Assembly (NCBI GenBank): GCA_000231825.2
Contig: AFXF02001876.1
Span: forward strand, 1 to 53,563
Direction: 5' to 3'
DNA from: Tetrahymena elliotti 4EA
Taxonomy: Eukaryota; Ciliophora; Oligohymenophorea; Hymenostomatida; Tetrahymenidae
DNA: 53,563 bases
This document shows positions 27,174 to 38,444 of the stretch, one piece after another. How positions within the stretch are numbered: the first letter of the stretch is position 1; the number at the start of each line of letters is the position of its first letter. A program made the translations under genes and the position numbers. The notes beneath the pieces are model-generated. The model saw only the letters and a program-made list of their open reading frames with translations. It made no database searches and was not told where the DNA came from.

Positions 27174-30100
27174 ATGTATTAGCAAGACGAATACGAATCT
27201 AACAATAATAAACTTGATGGCTAAGATGATATTAGCAAGATAAACGCATTAGTAATTTTATTATTGTAAATGCAAAATAGGGAGTATAATAAATTAGCAA
27301 TTAGTTTTAAAGATATCATTTCGTTATGAAATCAATCAAGCTTCATTAAAAAATTATATAAATTAGTCCCTATTTTATAGCCGAAATACTCTAAAATGGA
27401 TTATTAATTTAGATTTTGTATAATAAAAAAAGAATTTGAAATGGACTTTAGGTTTTAATTTCTAACTCACTGATGGTGTTCATAATTTAACAAATGAAAA
27501 AAGAAAAGTAAATTAGTCATGCATGCATATTTGAATTATTTATTATCAGTAAAAATATCAAATATCATAAAAACTCATATTTTGAATAAAGGAAATATTC
27601 TATCCTGTTGCACATACTGGTGTTATATATGATTATGAGAATAATACATAAAGATTACTATAAGGTCATTGCAATAGAATTACAGCAACCGCTTATAACA
27701 AATTATCAGATATTATTGTGACAGCTGATTGGTGAATATTTATTTGTTTATTTAATAAGAAATACAGTTGTTGAAAATAAAATAAAAATCTAATATAATT
27801 TTAATTTTAAATTAAAAGTGGTCCAGATTCTATGTTAGTAGTTTGGGATGCATCTACTGGTATTCCTAAAAGGACTATATTTGAACCACATCCTAATGGT
27901 TGCTAGGCTCTAGATGTAATTATAGATTTATAATTTATATAAAATAAAATTAATATTCAGTTTTATTTAAGTTGACAATTTTCTTTAATGATATTATATC
28001 TAGATTTCTCACAATGGATAATATATAGTAACTATTTCTAAAGAAGAAATTGGCTCTGGTACCTTTTAGACAATTGCTATGTGGGAATGGAATTTAGATG
28101 GTAAAATTATAAATATTCATATGTGAAACTTTATCATTTACCTTTATAAAAATAGATCAACCATGTTTAATCTCAAACTAACTTGATAAGAGAGTTTAAG
28201 ATTATTAATATTTTGTAAGATTTAATTCAGACGATAGCACTGAATTCATTACTAATGGTAAATCTAGAGTTGTTTTCTGGAGAAAAGAACCTACTGAAAT
28301 AGGTTTTAATTATTACTCTCCTGGTAATACACCTCCCAACAAGGAACTTACTCAAACAGTATTTATACCTAACAATACATAAGTAAACTAATATATATTT
28401 ATACTTGTGCAAAAAAATTGAATATTTTATTTATATCATAATTTTAGGTTGTCACTGGTACTACTGATGGTCATATTATAGTTTTCGATATATCTCTTAT
28501 CATTGAAAAAGTAGATACTCCAAAAGAAAGAAGAGCTATTAAATTAGTTGATTTAATGAATAAATCAAAAAAATCAGATGGAAAAAATGGATCAAATTCA
28601 ATCAATATTTTAAAAATTCAAGATAATTATCTAGTCATAGGTTCATCTAATGGTTCAATTCGTTTTTACGATTTTCAATACAGAATTATAGCATGGTTTG
28701 AAGATGCTATTATAGGATCCATCAGTAACATATCGTTTGCAAATACTCCAATGATTGAAGATAATGAAGATGATGATGGTGTAGAAGAAGATAAAAAGGT
28801 AAAATAAAAGATTTTGTTTCATAAAAAAATATTCTTTAATCATTTTAAAAATAAAGGATAAATCTGATAATGATATTAAATTTATTTGCCCTGATTTCAT
28901 TGTTGTAGATCTTGATGCAACTATAACTATGCTTAATTATAAACTCTTTGAAGAGTTAGATGATGAAAAGAAAAAGGGAACAACTTTGATGAAATCAATT
29001 GTCTCTCCTATTATTGCTATGAGCTGTAGACCAAATTCTAATGTCATTGGAATCTGTTGTGAAAATGGTTATCTTTATGAATGGAATTTCTAAGAAAAGT
29101 CTTCAATCTTATCAGTATTAAAAGTATTTGACACAGATAAAGAAAATCTTCCAAATTGTATCGACTATTCTCCAGATGGAAATTGGTTATCTGTAGCTAC
29201 TAGATCTGGTAAAATCCATATCTTTGATTGTAAAGAAAAGTAATGGTAAAATTCAGTTCTTGAAGTGTCTGAAAATGAATAAGGTGAATAATTAATTAAT
29301 TCTTTTAATAAATCAAAATGATCTAAATATTAAATAAAATATTTAGGAAAAGCAAAAGTCAATATGCAGGTATTCTCTTCTGATTCAAAAAATCTAGCTA
29401 CCATGGATGCTGATTACGCTGTCTCATTATTCACAATTGACCATAGATTATTTGATGTTAACAATCCTGAAAAGGAATGGTAATTTGTTGGAAAGCATAG
29501 AGTTCATCATAGTGAAATAAAATCAATTGCATTTGGTGAATCAAAAGATGAAAATGGCAAAAAGTATTATAGATTATTTAGTATTGGAGCTGACATGAAA
29601 ATGGTTGAGTATGAAGTTATTGAAATAGACTATAATAAACAAAAAGGATAAAACATAAACTATATAGATAGATTAAAGCTTAAATCCATATATCCAGTAA
29701 ATAATTAAAAAATTTTATTCATTTATTTACAATTTTATTTATAGATTGAATAAGAAACTATCCCAACTGCATGCATCTGGTACCCAATTAACATGTATAA
29801 AGAAGATGTTTTATTAACTGTAAATGAAGAATTTAAGATTAAGCTATGGCAATTTATGAAGGATAACTTCAAATGTATTTTTATACCAAATCATAATGGA
29901 TTTATTCTTTATATTTTTTTAAAATAGTTTGCAAGAAAACTTGTCTAGGTCCAATTTATGGAGGAGCTATAAATAAACTACTCATATTAAATCCTAATGA
30001 TGCTTAAAATGACTATTAAGATAAATACCTTGCTTATTCAACTAAAGAAAAAGTAGTTGGTATTATTAAACTCCCTTTAGAAGGTAAACAAATAATACTT

Positions 30101-31230
30101 TAACTAAATTAATTATTTATTCATTTATTTTGAATATTTAAAGGTAATCCTAATTAAACTATGGGTTTGATTGCTCACCCAGATAAAATTACTAGCATTA
30201 GTAGTACTAATGATGGTAAGTACTTCTTCTCATCTGGTTCTGATGATTATTGCATAAATCTTTGGTCTGTAAATGTGTAGGCTTTAGAATAAATATTTGC
30301 AAGTAAATTAAAATTTTTTCTTTTTTTTTGCTTTAATTTTAATTTTTAAAAAAGCAAATCCAAATGAAGATCCTTACCCAAAGCTTTTAGAAGGAGGAGA
30401 AGATGGTTAAACTCACCAAGATTTAAAAAATTTCTTCTACTATTCATAGATTAGAAGTAAAGATGAACATACAACTAAGGCAAGAAAATTAGATGGTAAA
30501 GTACCTTTAATTGCAATCCCAGATATGATGAGATCTATGGGATACTATCCTACAGATAAAGAAATACAAAATATGTAAAACGAAATTAGATTCTCTAAAT
30601 ACCTTGATCCTGGTGAGTAAGTTGAAGAGCTTGACTTGAATATGTTCTTAAAGTAAGATATTTATTTGAAAAAATTATTAAAGCTAATAAATAAATTATT
30701 TTAATAAAAGATTGTTTATAAATCACAGACCAGTATAAGGTATTGGTAAATCTAAAATTGCTGAATCTCTTAATGTTATAACTAAGAGTTTAAGTGACTT
30801 GGCTAAAGAAATGGCTGAATAAGCTAAGGGTTAATATGGCCAATCTAAAATATATAACATTGAAGGCATAGGTGAGGTTTCTTTATAAGACTTAAAAAAG
30901 ATTTTAACCACTGAAGGAGAGCGTATGACTAACGAAGAATTTGATGGTAATTAAATTATCTTTCTTTGATAAAAAATTAAATCACTATTTAAATATTAGA
31001 ATGCCTCAAGATTTTGTGTGGTGAAAATGAAGACTAAATTCCTCAATAAATTAATGTAAACAATTTGTGTGAAGAAATTCTAGGTAAATAAATGTTTAAA
31101 TATTTTACATTTTCCATATTTTCATCTAAATAAATAAAAAGGTTTTGAAGATTTAGAAGGAGAGGAAAGATATTATGATGTTGAAGATCAATATGAAGAT
31201 GAAGAAAATGAAGATTTTGATTAAGAGTGA
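27174..31230 (+). CDS. CFAP251: CFAP251/WDR66-like WD40 protein of the ciliary spoke-associated complex
   Basis: A WD-repeat axonemal protein. CFAP251 with CFAP61 and CFAP91 forms the calmodulin- and spoke-associated complex at the base of radial spoke 3, which regulates dynein and waveform. It starts at the ATG at 27174 (MYQQDEYESNNNKLDGQDDI). Diagnostic early repeats read YPVAHTGVIYDYENNTQRLL, QGHCNRITATAYNKLSD, MLVVWDASTGIPKRTIFEPH and TIAMWEWNLDG. Further WD repeats run through 28450-30300, ending near SGSDDYCINLWSVNVQALE. The C-terminal region (30360-31080) holds an EF-hand-like helical module: EVSLQDLKKILTTEGERMTN, then EEFD before an intron and a helix around CLKILCGENED. The acidic end finishes DFDQE at TGA 31228-31230. 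At least ten short introns interrupt the gene. Cilia are central to ciliate life, so this is likely expressed constitutively and during ciliogenesis. Confidence 0.9.
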
Positions 31231-31256
31231 ACAAACAAACAAACAAACAAAAAAGA
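31228..31256 (+). repeat. (AAAC)n microsatellite at the CFAP251 stop
   Basis: About five tandem copies of the tetranucleotide AAAC follow the stop codon directly, so they should lie in the 3' untranslated region. No function is implied. Confidence 0.8.
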
Positions 31257-32252
31257 AAATCAGCAAAAATATTTTACTCATTTAGAAATTAATAATTAAT
31301 CAATTTAGATTTTTAAGAATTAAAAAAGTTTATTTTAACTAAATTTCTTTAGTTTAAAAAATCATTTCATAATTCTTATCAGTCAATAAATTCAAATATT
31401 AATATCACTTTTTTATCTATCAAATCATATTACCATTCTTAATTTTTCAGCTCGAAAACGCTAATTCAAACTGACTTTTTTTATATTTTTATTATTAAAA
31501 TTTCATATTTTTGAAGAAATAAAATATAATTCTAAAATTTGTTTGATTATTAATTTATTTTTATCTTAATCAAATATTTTCAAAATAAAAATCGGTATGT
31601 CGTCTATCCATGTAATAAAGTTGTTTAGTTTTCTATAATTTTATTTTGAAGATATTAAAAAATAAGTTTTTCACAAGATTAAAATTTTTGTATTAAAGTA
31701 TTATTTCATCTTATTTATTTTAATAGAGATTTCTTTTTATGCTTAAATTTTTTGTGATAAAAAGTAATTGGGTGATTTAATTTGAGTATCTTTTTATTTT
31801 ATTTGCCTTTATAGCAATTTTTTTACATTCTCAACCATTTTTAATCTCTTTTTCACACAGAAATTTGTTATTTTTTACATAATTATTAGGTAGTTTTAAT
31901 TTAAATTTTGGAAAAAAACATTCCAAAAATCATAATTTTTAGATGAGATGTATTCTCTGTGTAATGTATAAGTAACCAATCATTTAAAATTAAAATTTCC
32001 AAATATTTTATTAAAACCACAATTAGATTGTTATCAATTTTTGATGATAGCTGTAAAAATTATCAATAAACCAGAAAAAGATATAATTTCATCATAAAAC
32101 AATTATTAGAATGATTCAAAAAAGAATAAAATAAAAGAATATTCAATTTACTTTTTTGCTTTTTTTTTTGAAAATTTTAGTGATTATTTTTTTAATATTA
32201 AAGTAATTAATACCATATAAAATGTTCATAACTTATAATTTAATTTAAAATT
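31257..32252. other. Convergent intergenic region
   Basis: The 3' flanks of CFAP251 (plus) and the secreted-protein gene (minus) meet here. The sequence is A/T-rich with no exon or RNA gene that I can support. Confidence 0.5.
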
Positions 32253-33008
32253 TCAATGAGAGTGACCATGATGAGAAGGTTTCTTAGATGAATTAGGGTT
32301 AGTAATGCTTTCTTCATCATTAAAAACTACACAATCAGGTGCATTAATACAAGAATCAGGAATATCAAATACACTCATATCAAAAGGACCTTCTACGAAG
32401 TTGTAAAAAACTTATTAAGTAAAGTTTTCAGGAGCTTCTGTTGGGAAGGCAAAACCAGCAGGGACTCTGTGACCAGATGGGGTTGTATACTTATGAAAAC
32501 CATAATAGAAAGGGCCTGGGGGAGGAATATCTAACCAGTAATAATCAACTTCTTGACCATTTTACTCATAAGTTCCTTTAAGTTGTAAGTTATGTTCAAC
32601 AATAAAGTTAGGGTGAGCAGGATGGAATTCAGTAGCAAAAACACAACATGGGGGTCTACTTTGCATAGGTTTATCTACTAAGAGATATGAAGTACGTTTA
32701 GTATTTAAGAATCTGCATGGGAATTAATGGTAAGAAGAAGGATTTTAAAAGATAGGAATACAGAAGTCATAATAATATTCTATCATTGATTCTGTTGCAT
32801 AGTCATAATAAGTAGCACCATTACCCTTTTATAAGTAAGTATTAGTGGTAGGATCGTAAGGAGCGTCTTATTCAAGGGTAAAAATTTCCCAATCCATTCT
32901 ATATTAGTTAGGAAGAATAGGTTTATCTTGTTGCTCATCTTTTCTCAAAGAAAATCCAAATGAGAGACTAAACAAGCAGAGAGCGATTAGCAAAATATGT
33001 TTAAACAT
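32253..33008 (-). CDS. Secreted or vesicular protein of unknown function
   Basis: A single uninterrupted frame of 252 codons, from the ATG at 33008 to TGA at 32255-32253. The N-terminus MFKHILLIALCLFSLSFGFS is a clear signal peptide, with cleavage probably near residues 18-20. The mature protein is rich in Tyr, Pro and Phe and has a handful of Cys residues (DFCIPIF, FPCRFLN, PPCCVFATEFHPAHPNF, DSCINAPDC), suggesting disulfides in the secretory pathway. There is one possible N-glycosylation site (ENFT). The C-terminus is His-rich (SHHGHSH), which could bind metal. Codon choice is cleaner than in its neighbours: Gln is mostly TAA and sense codons are more G+C-rich, which in ciliates suggests high expression. 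The overall pattern loosely recalls ependymin-related secreted proteins, but I cannot assign a family. Confidence 0.85.
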
Positions 33009-35573
33009 TTTTGTTTGATTAATCTAAGTTTATCAATTGTTGTTTTTAAATATTGGTTATAAAAATTAGACAGAAAAGTTTTTTTTTAATTACAAACCTT
33101 TCTTTACTCTTAAATTCTTTTATTAAAAGAATACTAACATAAATTTATATTTTTTGATCTTTCTTTCCGGTTTTGACTTATTTTACCTGATACCATCAAA
33201 CCTTTATTTACATTAAAAATCTTTTATTAACTAATTAAGTTTTTACTTAATGGTTTTTAGTCTATTTTTCACCACTAGTCTAATTATTTCATAACCTTTT
33301 TTAATATTAAAGATTTCTTCAAGCTCTTAAATCTCTTAATTTTCATTCATTAAAAAAAATGTATATGCTTAAAAAATCCTACAAATTATTTAACCTATTA
33401 ATATCTTTTTATTTGTTATGTTTTTTGTTAAAATTAAAATATGGCAATATAAATTGAGAAGATTTTATTTTATTTTTATTTAACAAGCAAAGTCTATAAT
33501 CAAATAAATAATCTTCTATTGGAAGAATCTTATCATAATATACTAGTAATGAAAGAAATTTATTAATATTTTATTTAGGATATATATTTTTAAATCTTTT
33601 TTTCTTAAACTTGAAATTAAAAGTTTTAGTTTAGGATGAGAGGAATTTAATATTTAAAAAATTATGTATTTCTTCAAATGTAAAAACTTTAATTTATAAA
33701 ATTAATTTTAAGTTCTCAAAATTTTTTTTCTAACAAATAAAAAAGTTTTCTTATTATACTTGATAATATTTCTTTCTTTCTTTTCAAAATTTAGTTTTGG
33801 AAATATAAAATTATTTTTATCAATTTAATGATTAATTATGAATTCTTGTGAATTTAACTTTCTGATTTTTAATTTTTTCAAATTCTTTTAGTTTATTTTT
33901 GTTAATCATCAGTTTATTTTCACTTATTTTTTTTAAATTACTTCCTTTTTATTCATTTTTCTTTTTTAAATTAATATTATCTATTTATACACTTGTTCAT
34001 GCCTTAATTGAAAGGATATTTGAGTTTTCATTTTAACTGCCCAAGGGATAAGTAGCACTACCAATTAATTATCATTTGAGCTATGATGCTCAAAAAATGG
34101 TAAAATTATTTATATATTGATTATCTAATATATTTATATTCTTAGTTTCTTTGAATTTAAAAAATGTTAAATCAAAAATCTTTTAATAATTTAACTATTA
34201 AATTTCATATGGAAATTAATCATTTTCTATTTTAACAAATAATTATCAAAATAAATTAATTTTTTTATCTTTTAAGATAGAAGTTTTTTGATTTGGCTAG
34301 ACTATTATGTAATTTTATTAAAAATTCTTCATAATTACCCTTTTTTATTCAGCACATTTAATTATAAAAAGGTAAGAATAGTAGTAAGTTAATATTAATT
34401 ATAAATATCATATTAACAGGTTTAAATTACAAGATATATTAACTTCACTGTTCTTGAGTTTTAATCTTTTTATCAAATTTGAATATTAAAGAGAAGAGCT
34501 CTTATTTATTAAAACTAAAGATGTTTTATAAATAAAAATATTTAAAAAAATAAATTGAAAGTAATAAGTTAGAATATAAAGCCTATCATTTGCCTAGTGT
34601 TAACTTTTATAAATTCAGAGGTAAAATATCTCAAATAAATTCAAGTTAGTATTTTATAAATTATTCTAAATTGAAAAATTTTTTAATATTTTAATATTAT
34701 AATTTAGAATGTAAATAATATAGTCAACTTTTGCTCTTTCATTTTTTAGAGAATAGATATCTGCCATTTTTCAAAATATTTGTTTATTAATATATTTGAA
34801 AAAGTTTTAAATACCATAGAATACCCAATAAGTAGCAAAAAGTTGATTTTGATTTTGCTTAAAAAATTTTGCTAATATTTTTTAGAACTAGTAAAATTTT
34901 TACTACTTATCAATTAGCTAGTTAATGGGTATTCTACAGTATTTAATTTTAATACAAAAATATTTATCACAATCACAGCATTTTAAATGTAGAACTTATT
35001 GCTTATTTTTTATAAAAAATATACTAAGAAGAAATTAAGGAAATATAAAAAAAGATAAGATTTCTGATTAATTAATGAAAAGATGATTTAAGTTTTTAAT
35101 AATTTAGATTGTATCAAAAATATTTTGATGTACAATACCTGCACTTTTTGAATAGAATTTTCTTTATCAAAATTCGTTATAATTTATAAAAAAATAATAA
35201 TTCTATAAGTTATAAAACTAAACATTCCTAAAAAATAATAATAGAGTAATTCAAACTACTTCTTAATTCATCTACTAAAATAGGAAAATGATTTTAAAAA
35301 ATTGCATTTTAAATTTACAAATGTGATTAATTCATAACTAGAAATACAAAGTAGCAAATGCTTGTTCATCTAAGATGCACTGAATACTTAAAATGCAAAA
35401 CTTTTACACGTTTAAAGATGCTATTTATTATTAAATACATTTTGGTTGTTAATAATAAATTATTATTTTTTAATATTATGATATTTTTAATCATAAATTA
35501 AAATAATAAATAATTCAAAATAAGTAGGATATCTTTAAGAATATTAAAAAAAATCTAATTAGTTGTTAAATAA
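33009..35573. promoter_or_regulatory. Long divergent intergenic region (about 2.6 kb)
   Basis: The largest gene-free interval in the window, between the secreted-protein gene (minus) and ERO1 (plus). It must hold both promoters. The segment 33060-33310 upstream of the secreted-protein gene is slightly less A/T-rich. A short hairpin-capable sequence (gagctatgatgctc) lies near 34078, and a larger inverted repeat is listed separately. No exon was supported. Confidence 0.5.
34809..34946. repeat. Imperfect inverted repeat with about 90-bp centre
   Basis: The left arm begins aaataccatagaataccca at 34809. The right arm, read on the minus strand from 34945, begins aaatactgtagaataccca. They match at 17 of 19 positions. 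Similarity resumes further in: ataagtagcaaaaa (left, about 34828) against ataagtagtaaaaa (right, minus strand), displaced by an insertion of about 14 bases in the right arm. The arrangement could be a small decayed mobile element or a transcribed hairpin. No target-site duplication is obvious. Confidence 0.6.
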
Positions 35574-37410
35574 ATGAATCCCGTAAAAGTTAAGTAAGGT
35601 ATAAGAGTTACTCTAAAGTTATGGTTAGCCGCAGCTGTAGTCTATTTTTCATATGTTTACCTGGTAATTATTGAATTTTTACATTTCTAAAATGATTTAT
35701 CAGTTATTTATTCTTTCATTTAATATTTTTAATTTAACTTTTAATAGATTCCTCAAACATTTAACTACAAAGGAAAGATAGATGATTGTTGCTGCGAAGC
35801 AGAGCTTGTATAGAATACTAACTAAAAAATCTATGAAAAATTAGATGCTTTATCAGTAAGCAGATTAAAAATCTAAAATTTCCATCAAAAATAAATTCAA
35901 ATAGCTCAGAAAGCTTAAAATTATTATTTATAAAATAGCACACTAAATTTTTTAGAACATTTAAAGTAAATATTGACACTGAGTGTAAATTTTTCAATGT
36001 AGAAGGTATTTGTAAAAGCCAAGGATGTTCAGTTTGTAGATGCGATAACAACAATGTAAATGAATTTTAAATTTAGAAATATTTAAAAAACTGATTCTAT
36101 ATTTAAAATATTTCTAAAAATGCTAAATTAATTATTAAAATGCCAATCTAAAATAGATACCTTTACCATGGTAAAAGACAGATTTAATATAATAATCTAG
36201 ATATGATTATGCTGATTGGGGTTAAGAACCTGAAATCCCAATCACAGATGAATGGCATTGGAGAGTTGAAGAGTTTAACGAAAGTGAAGGAAGTTATGTA
36301 GACTTAAAAGATAACGTAGAAGCATACACAGCATATTAAGGTTAGAATATTTGGAGACTGATCTATGAAGAAAATTGCTTCTAAGGTATTTAAAAGTTAT
36401 TTATCAAATATATGTAATTCTGAATAATGGTATATAGGAGATGATTTATGTTTAGAGCAAAGAGCATTAAATAGAATATTAAGTGGACTTCATGCAAGTG
36501 TTAGTACTTAATTAAGTGAACTGTATATAGACTTTAACAAAAATAGAACAAAGATGTATCCAAATTGGAAGTTATATTTTGAAAAAGTAGGTAACCATCC
36601 TGAAAGAATACATAATTTATACTTCTATTATTCTGTATTACTTCGTGCTATTAATAGAGCAGAAAAGGTTATCAGAAATTATAATTACACTACTGGAGAT
36701 TTTTAAGAAGATGCCAAAACATAAAAATTAGTTAATGATATATTAGATTTCACCACTAGCTAATGTGACTAACCATTCAATGAAGAAATATTATTTAATA
36801 CTGATTAAGGAGTATTTTATTAAAATAAATTTAATATGATAATAATTAAAGATTTTTTATTAAATAGAAAAAATATAAGAAGCATTATCAATAGTATATC
36901 CACAACATTACTAAAATTATGGATTGTGTTGAATGTGAAAAATGTAAAGTTTTTGGCAAAATGTAAGTTTATGGCATTGGAGTTGCATTAAAGATTCTTT
37001 TTTCTGATGATGCCTCAACTTCAATTTAAAAAATGCAGAGAAATGAATTAATAGTAATATTTTTTTTCATATATTAAATTTCTATTTTACTAAATTTTTA
37101 GACTTTGATTAACGCATTTGTCAAGTGTGCTAGTAGTTTGGATGTTGTTGATAAAATGTTTTATAGAAGGTTTAAGACTTACTATAATTTAGGATTGATA
37201 TTGTTTAGCTCTTCTATTTTCTTTATGGGTTTCTTATATTTTGCTATGGAAGTACAAGAAAAGTATTTAGGTTAGAAAATAAAAAAAATGTTTTAGCATT
37301 TTCCTACAAACATTCCTAATCCAGAAAAAAAGAGAGAAGCAGCCATTGCATAATAATAAGAATTAGCAAGGAAGGAAATTTTTGGTGAAGGGAAATCTAA
37401 AGATGATTGA
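35574..37410 (+). CDS. ERO1: ERO1 endoplasmic reticulum oxidoreductin
   Basis: An ER flavoenzyme that reoxidises protein disulfide isomerase using O2. It starts at the ATG at 35574. The N-terminal hydrophobic segment LKLWLAAAVVYFSYVYLIP serves as signal/anchor, interrupted by an intron at 35664-35747. After the second intron the frame gives FFRTFKVNIDTECKFF, then CKSQGC (the CX4C shuttle pair) and CSVCRC. The body shows GQNIWRLIYEENCFQ, DLCLEQRALNRILSGLHASV and STQLSELYIDF, all strong ERO1 blocks. The active-site block is DCVECEKCKVFGKMQVYGIG (CX2CX2C, about 36910-36980), followed by ALKILF. Two hydrophobic segments matter: the N-terminal one and a C-terminal one, LGLILFSSSIFFMGFLYFAM (about 37190-37255), followed by a basic tail ending GKSKDD at TGA 37408-37410. 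The C-terminal span would tether the enzyme in the ER membrane. Introns also lie near 35863-35910, 36056-36195, 36385-36430, 36810-36870 and 37050-37100. Confidence 0.92.
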
Positions 37411-38444
37411 GGAAAGTTGAGAATTAATCAAAATAATTTCCTAATAATTAAATTAAAAAATTAAACTTTTAAATAAACATAAATTTTAAAATAAATTAAA
37501 GAAATATTATATTTTATGATTTTTTTTTTTGTATTTTAATTTATTAAATTTTCAACTAATCATTTACTTTTAAGTTAAAGAAAAAATGGTTTAAACCCAA
37601 AATATTTATTTTTTTGATTATGTTTAATAAAATGTTGTTTTGTTTCTTTTGAATTTTTTAATTTTTAGATATTAATGCAAAATAAGATGATGATGTAAGA
37701 TCTAAGCATAATCTTAAAATAACTAGGGGAAATGTTAACCAGCTTTCATAAATATCACATATTTTAATATAAGAAATAAATAAATGAATTCATAAAATAG
37801 AAAATTTGTTTTTGTGTCTGAAAATTTTTTTCAATCAAATTTACTTTTGGTCAAAAAATCAAATGATATATTTATTAATAGATAATTTAAAAATTATTAT
37901 TTATGATCTAAACATAATCTTAAAAAAGGTAAGGAGAAAGTTAAAAATTATAAGGTAACCAGCTTTCTAAAATTAATGCATTTAGGACTAGGAATAAATG
38001 AATTCATAAAATCTAAAATTAGTTTCTAGATTGAAAATATCTTTTCAAATAAAATTTGCTTTTATTTAGATAATGAAGTGGTAGATTAATAGATAGTTTC
38101 AAAATGTAAAATTTCAAACAAAACATCAAAGATGAATATTTTTTTAGTAAGACAAAAATTCCTTTTTAAAATTAAGATTAATTTTAAATTGTTTCCAAAT
38201 ATTAAGAATAAAGCTAAGGCTATTTAAAATATGATAATGTAAAGTCATAAAATGATAGTAGAGATATTTGTTTTGTATAAGAGTTTGATTCCAACAAGAA
38301 TTACTAAAAGAGCACCAACAACAATAATTATTAATAAAATACCAAAAAGATTGAATACTTTTGCATAAAAAGATTATCTGAATATTAAGTAAGATATATC
38401 TTAATTTAGATTTTAATAAATTAACTAACTTTTTGGCTATAAAA
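37411..38444. other. Spacer between ERO1 and the transporter, with duplicated block
   Basis: A/T-rich spacer between two plus-strand genes. Most of it is a near-tandem duplication, listed separately. No exon was supported. Confidence 0.5.
37699..38110. repeat. Two diverged tandem copies of a block of about 206 bp
   Basis: Copy one begins gatctaagcataatctta at about 37699 and copy two begins gatctaaacataatctta at about 37905. Both continue with shared landmarks in the same order: 'taaccagctttc', 'aataaatgaattcataaaat', 'tgaaaat..tttcaa' and 'attaatagata'. The copies differ by substitutions and small indels. The repeat is non-coding as far as can be seen. Confidence 0.7.
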
